From Pseudomonadota bacterium (lineage in GTDB: Bacteria > Pseudomonadota > Alphaproteobacteria > Sphingomonadales > Sphingomonadaceae): a DNA stretch of 8,878 nt. The stretch lies in contig JAEZFL010000141.1 in the NCBI GenBank assembly GCA_023417515.1, positions 1 to 8,878 of the forward strand. The letters run 5' to 3'. This document shows, piece by piece, positions 7,155-8,878 of the stretch (positions within the stretch are counted from its first letter, which is position 1; each line of letters starts with the position of its first letter). Both the position numbers and the translations under genes were made by a program. Below the pieces are notes generated by a model. That model saw nothing but the letters and a program-made list of their open reading frames with translations. It searched no databases and was not told the DNA's origin.

Positions 7155-7188
7155 CCGCTCATCTCGAGCGCAGCATCGAGATGAGCGG
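7155..7188. repeat. Perfect 13-bp inverted repeat between the cyclophilin and SDR genes
   Basis: CCGCTCATCTCGA (7155-7167) pairs perfectly with TCGAGATGAGCGG (7176-7188) around an 8-nt loop. It starts 9 bases past the cyclophilin stop, in the direction of transcription, and ends just before the AGAGG ribosome site of the SDR gene. There is no T-tract. In RNA it could protect the cyclophilin 3' end, or lower transcription or translation of the SDR gene. Confidence 0.6.
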
Positions 7189-7196
7189 GGGACAAG

Positions 7197-7658
<462 letters not shown>

Positions 7659-7723
7659 CTTGGTCTCCTGGAAGATATGGCGCGGACTTAGGCGCTTCCT
7701 CCAAACATGGCTACATTTGTCCT

Positions 7724-7776
7724 CGCTGTCGCGAAGCGATGGGGAGGGGGACCATGCGAAGCCTGGTGGAGGGGCT
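7724..7776. repeat. Putative sphingomonad-type GC-rich intergenic repeat
   Basis: This segment combines two imperfect hairpins with the same core: TCGC-GAA-GCGA (7729-7739) and ACCATGC-GAA-GCCTGGT (7751-7767, one mismatched pair). A purine tract GGGGAGGGGG (7741-7750) separates them and TGGAGGGG follows. Runs of this style recur between genes in sphingomonad genomes as I remember them. Only one copy lies in this window, so repetition is not shown here. Confidence 0.4.
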
Positions 7777-7794
7777 TGGCGCGGTCCCGGGCGG

Positions 7795-7808
7795 CCCCCC
7801 CCCCCCCC
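7795..7808. repeat. Fourteen-base C homopolymer at a change of sequence character
   Basis: Fourteen consecutive C residues lie between the sphingomonad-like repeat segment and the spacer of the secreted-protein gene. Runs of this length are rare in coding bacterial DNA and are classic sites of sequencing error, of slippage-based phase variation, and of false joins in assembly. Which applies here cannot be told from one copy. Confidence 0.9.
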
Positions 7809-7968
7809 GCCACCGCGACGAGCCCCAAGGCCACCAGCCACCCGCGCACGCGCTCCACGTGGAAGAATACGTCGCACGCTGGCGCGGGTTCCTCGTGCCG
7901 ACCGGGAGAGCACGAACCACACGCCTCCGGGAACACCTGGGGGGCGCCCGAGCGTTCATGATGCAGCC

Positions 7969-8878
7969 ATGAGAGCCGCCCTGTCGTTTCTCGCCGCGCT
8001 CCTGCTCCTGCTCATGGCGAGCGAGGCGCAGGCCACCGCCGTCGGCTGCGACGACGTGCGCCACGGGCGCGTATGGCTCCGCCACTGCGCGAATCACGGC
8101 TACTACCCGCGCGATCGCGACGCGACCCTCCCCATGGAGGTCGAGGCGCTCGAGGCGCTGCGCAAGCGCTTCGTGGCGGCCGGGCGCCTCGAAGATCTTC
8201 CCATCCTCGTGGAGGTGCCGCCCTGGGAGGGCTTCACCGCCCGCGACCGAGCCACCATCGCGCAGAGCCCCAGCTGCCAGGCCGCCCCCGACGACGGCGA
8301 CGCACCACCGCCCAAGCTCGGGCCTTGCTACGTCGTCGACACCACGGGCCTACCGCCCGATTGGAGCACCCTGCGCGCCCTCACCGCCGGCCTCACCACG
8401 CTCTCGGCTGCGCGCCCCGAGCGCGCCATCGCCGACGTCGGAGCGCTCGAGAAGGAGACGACCGCCAGCTCGCTCGGCGGGATCACCGTGCTCGGCCCCG
8501 CCTCGCCGAGCCCCGACCGCTCGCGCGCCGCCCGCCACCGCTTCCGCGACGGTCGCTACGACGTGATCATCGTTCACAACGGCGCCGAGCAGGCCCATCC
8601 GAGCCCAGGCTCGCCCTTCCCCGGCTTCGCCTGGAGCCCCCACGGCGATCGCCTCGCCTGGGCCACCCGCGACACGGTCGTGGCGGTCGACACCAGCGGC
8701 GCGAGAACGCTCGACATCGCGGCCCTCTTTCCCGGTCCCCTCGCGCGCCACCTGATCCGCCTCCGCTTCGACGGCCCGGACGCGATCGAGATCGCCGCCG
8801 ATCTCGATCTCCTCGCGAGCTACGCCATCGCCCGCTGGTCGCTCCCCGTCGACGCCGCCGCGGTCATCGAGCGCGACC
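7969..8878 (+). CDS. Putative secreted protein with a PD40-like motif, partial (runs off window end)
   Basis: An uninterrupted frame of 303 codons continues past the window edge, with almost every third position G or C, as expected for real coding in high-GC DNA. The N-terminus is a clear Sec signal peptide: MRAA, a leucine-rich core, then AQA at 20-22 with likely cleavage after A22. The mature part has four cysteines (C27, C40, C103, C120), which could form two disulfides outside the cytoplasm. GFAWSPHGDRLAWAT (219-233) resembles a PD40/TolB-type beta-propeller blade, but only one such unit is seen. I recognise no family. The ATG at 7969 lacks a strong ribosome site but starts the signal peptide exactly. 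Its origin may differ from that of the genes to its left. Confidence 0.75.
   Translation, partial: MRAALSFLAALLLLLMASEAQATAVGCDDVRHGRVWLRHCANHGYYPRDRDATLPMEVEALEALRKRFVAAGRLEDLPILVEVPPWEGFTARDRATIAQSPSCQAAPDDGDAPPPKLGPCYVVDTTGLPPDWSTLRALTAGLTTLSAARPERAIADVGALEKETTASSLGGITVLGPASPSPDRSRAARHRFRDGRYDVIIVHNGAEQAHPSPGSPFPGFAWSPHGDRLAWATRDTVVAVDTSGARTLDIAALFPGPLARHLIRLRFDGPDAIEIAADLDLLASYAIARWSLPVDAAAVIERD

Larger units (their letters stand above)
7659..7968. other. Spacer with repeat and poly-C tract between the cyclophilin gene and the secreted-protein gene
   Basis: This 310-bp stretch holds the cyclophilin leader (about 7659-7720), a GC-rich repeat-like segment (7724-7776), a 14-base C run (7795-7808), and about 160 bp leading to the next gene. 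In that last part a minus-strand frame from GTG 7858 reads VERVRGWLVALGLVAVA, resembling the start of a signal peptide or membrane helix, and runs straight into the homopolymer. It lacks a good ribosome site, so I do not call it as a gene. An inverted repeat TCGTGC-N11-GCACGA (7893-7915) could be an operator. No other gene is visible. Confidence 0.5.

Noticed and set aside
6076..7155. A 359-codon minus-strand frame across the dehydrogenase.
   Set aside because: It is a frame-shifted, proline/arginine-rich reading of the SDR gene, whose own frame has all catalytic residues.
7659..7922. An 88-residue N-terminal extension of the cyclophilin starting at GTG 7922.
   Set aside because: It crosses the repeat and the poly-C tract, has no conserved sequence, and the ATG at 7658 has a proper ribosome site and starts the family domain.
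7795..7936. A truncated divergent membrane or signal-peptide gene on the minus strand (starts at GTG 7858 or GTG 7936).
   Set aside because: The hydrophobic stretch is suggestive, but there is no good ribosome site and only about 17 codons before the homopolymer. It is noted under the junction finding and not called as a gene.

Overview
The window is high-GC bacterial DNA. Positions 1 to about 7780 read as a sphingomonad-type alphaproteobacterium (Sphingomonadales). This rests on the RecF, cyclophilin and CDC48-type proteins, the strong G/C bias at third codon positions, and a GC-rich intergenic repeat carrying GCGAAGC cores. The assignment comes from recognising families and style, not from a database search.

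Layout. The first 597 bases hold the N-terminal part of recF (minus strand, 3' end outside the window). A 241-bp divergent spacer follows, then a 12-helix MFS transporter (plus, 839-2167). The transporter overlaps by 35 bp, tail to tail, a two-AAA-domain CDC48/VAT-like ATPase (minus, 2133-4442). Upstream of that ATPase, on the same strand, is a small two-helix membrane protein (4636-4902). A 326-bp spacer then carries an intrinsic terminator pointing leftwards with no gene in front of it, and two TTGCA-N-TGCAA palindromes. Next is a GcvA-like LysR regulator (plus, 5229-6158). It converges, across a hairpin-rich spacer, on a short-chain dehydrogenase (minus, 6378-7139). The last gene on this side is a cytoplasmic cyclophilin (minus, 7197-7658), which lies upstream of the dehydrogenase and shares its direction.

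From about 7780 the character changes. A sphingomonad-like repeat runs into a 14-base C homopolymer (7795-7808). Beyond it is DNA with no visible link to the preceding genes, holding the start of a secreted protein of unknown family (plus, 7969 to window end) with a clear signal peptide and one PD40/TolB-like beta-propeller motif. This may be a real genomic boundary or a false assembly join at the homopolymer; the sequence alone cannot decide.

The genes are mostly housekeeping or general-purpose: DNA repair, efflux, protein remodelling, protein folding, redox chemistry and regulation. I see no defence system, CRISPR array, tRNA, rRNA, transposase or phage gene. The most interesting parts are non-coding: the orphan terminator with its possible small RNA, the paired palindromes, several strong hairpins, and the poly-C boundary with its truncated secreted gene.
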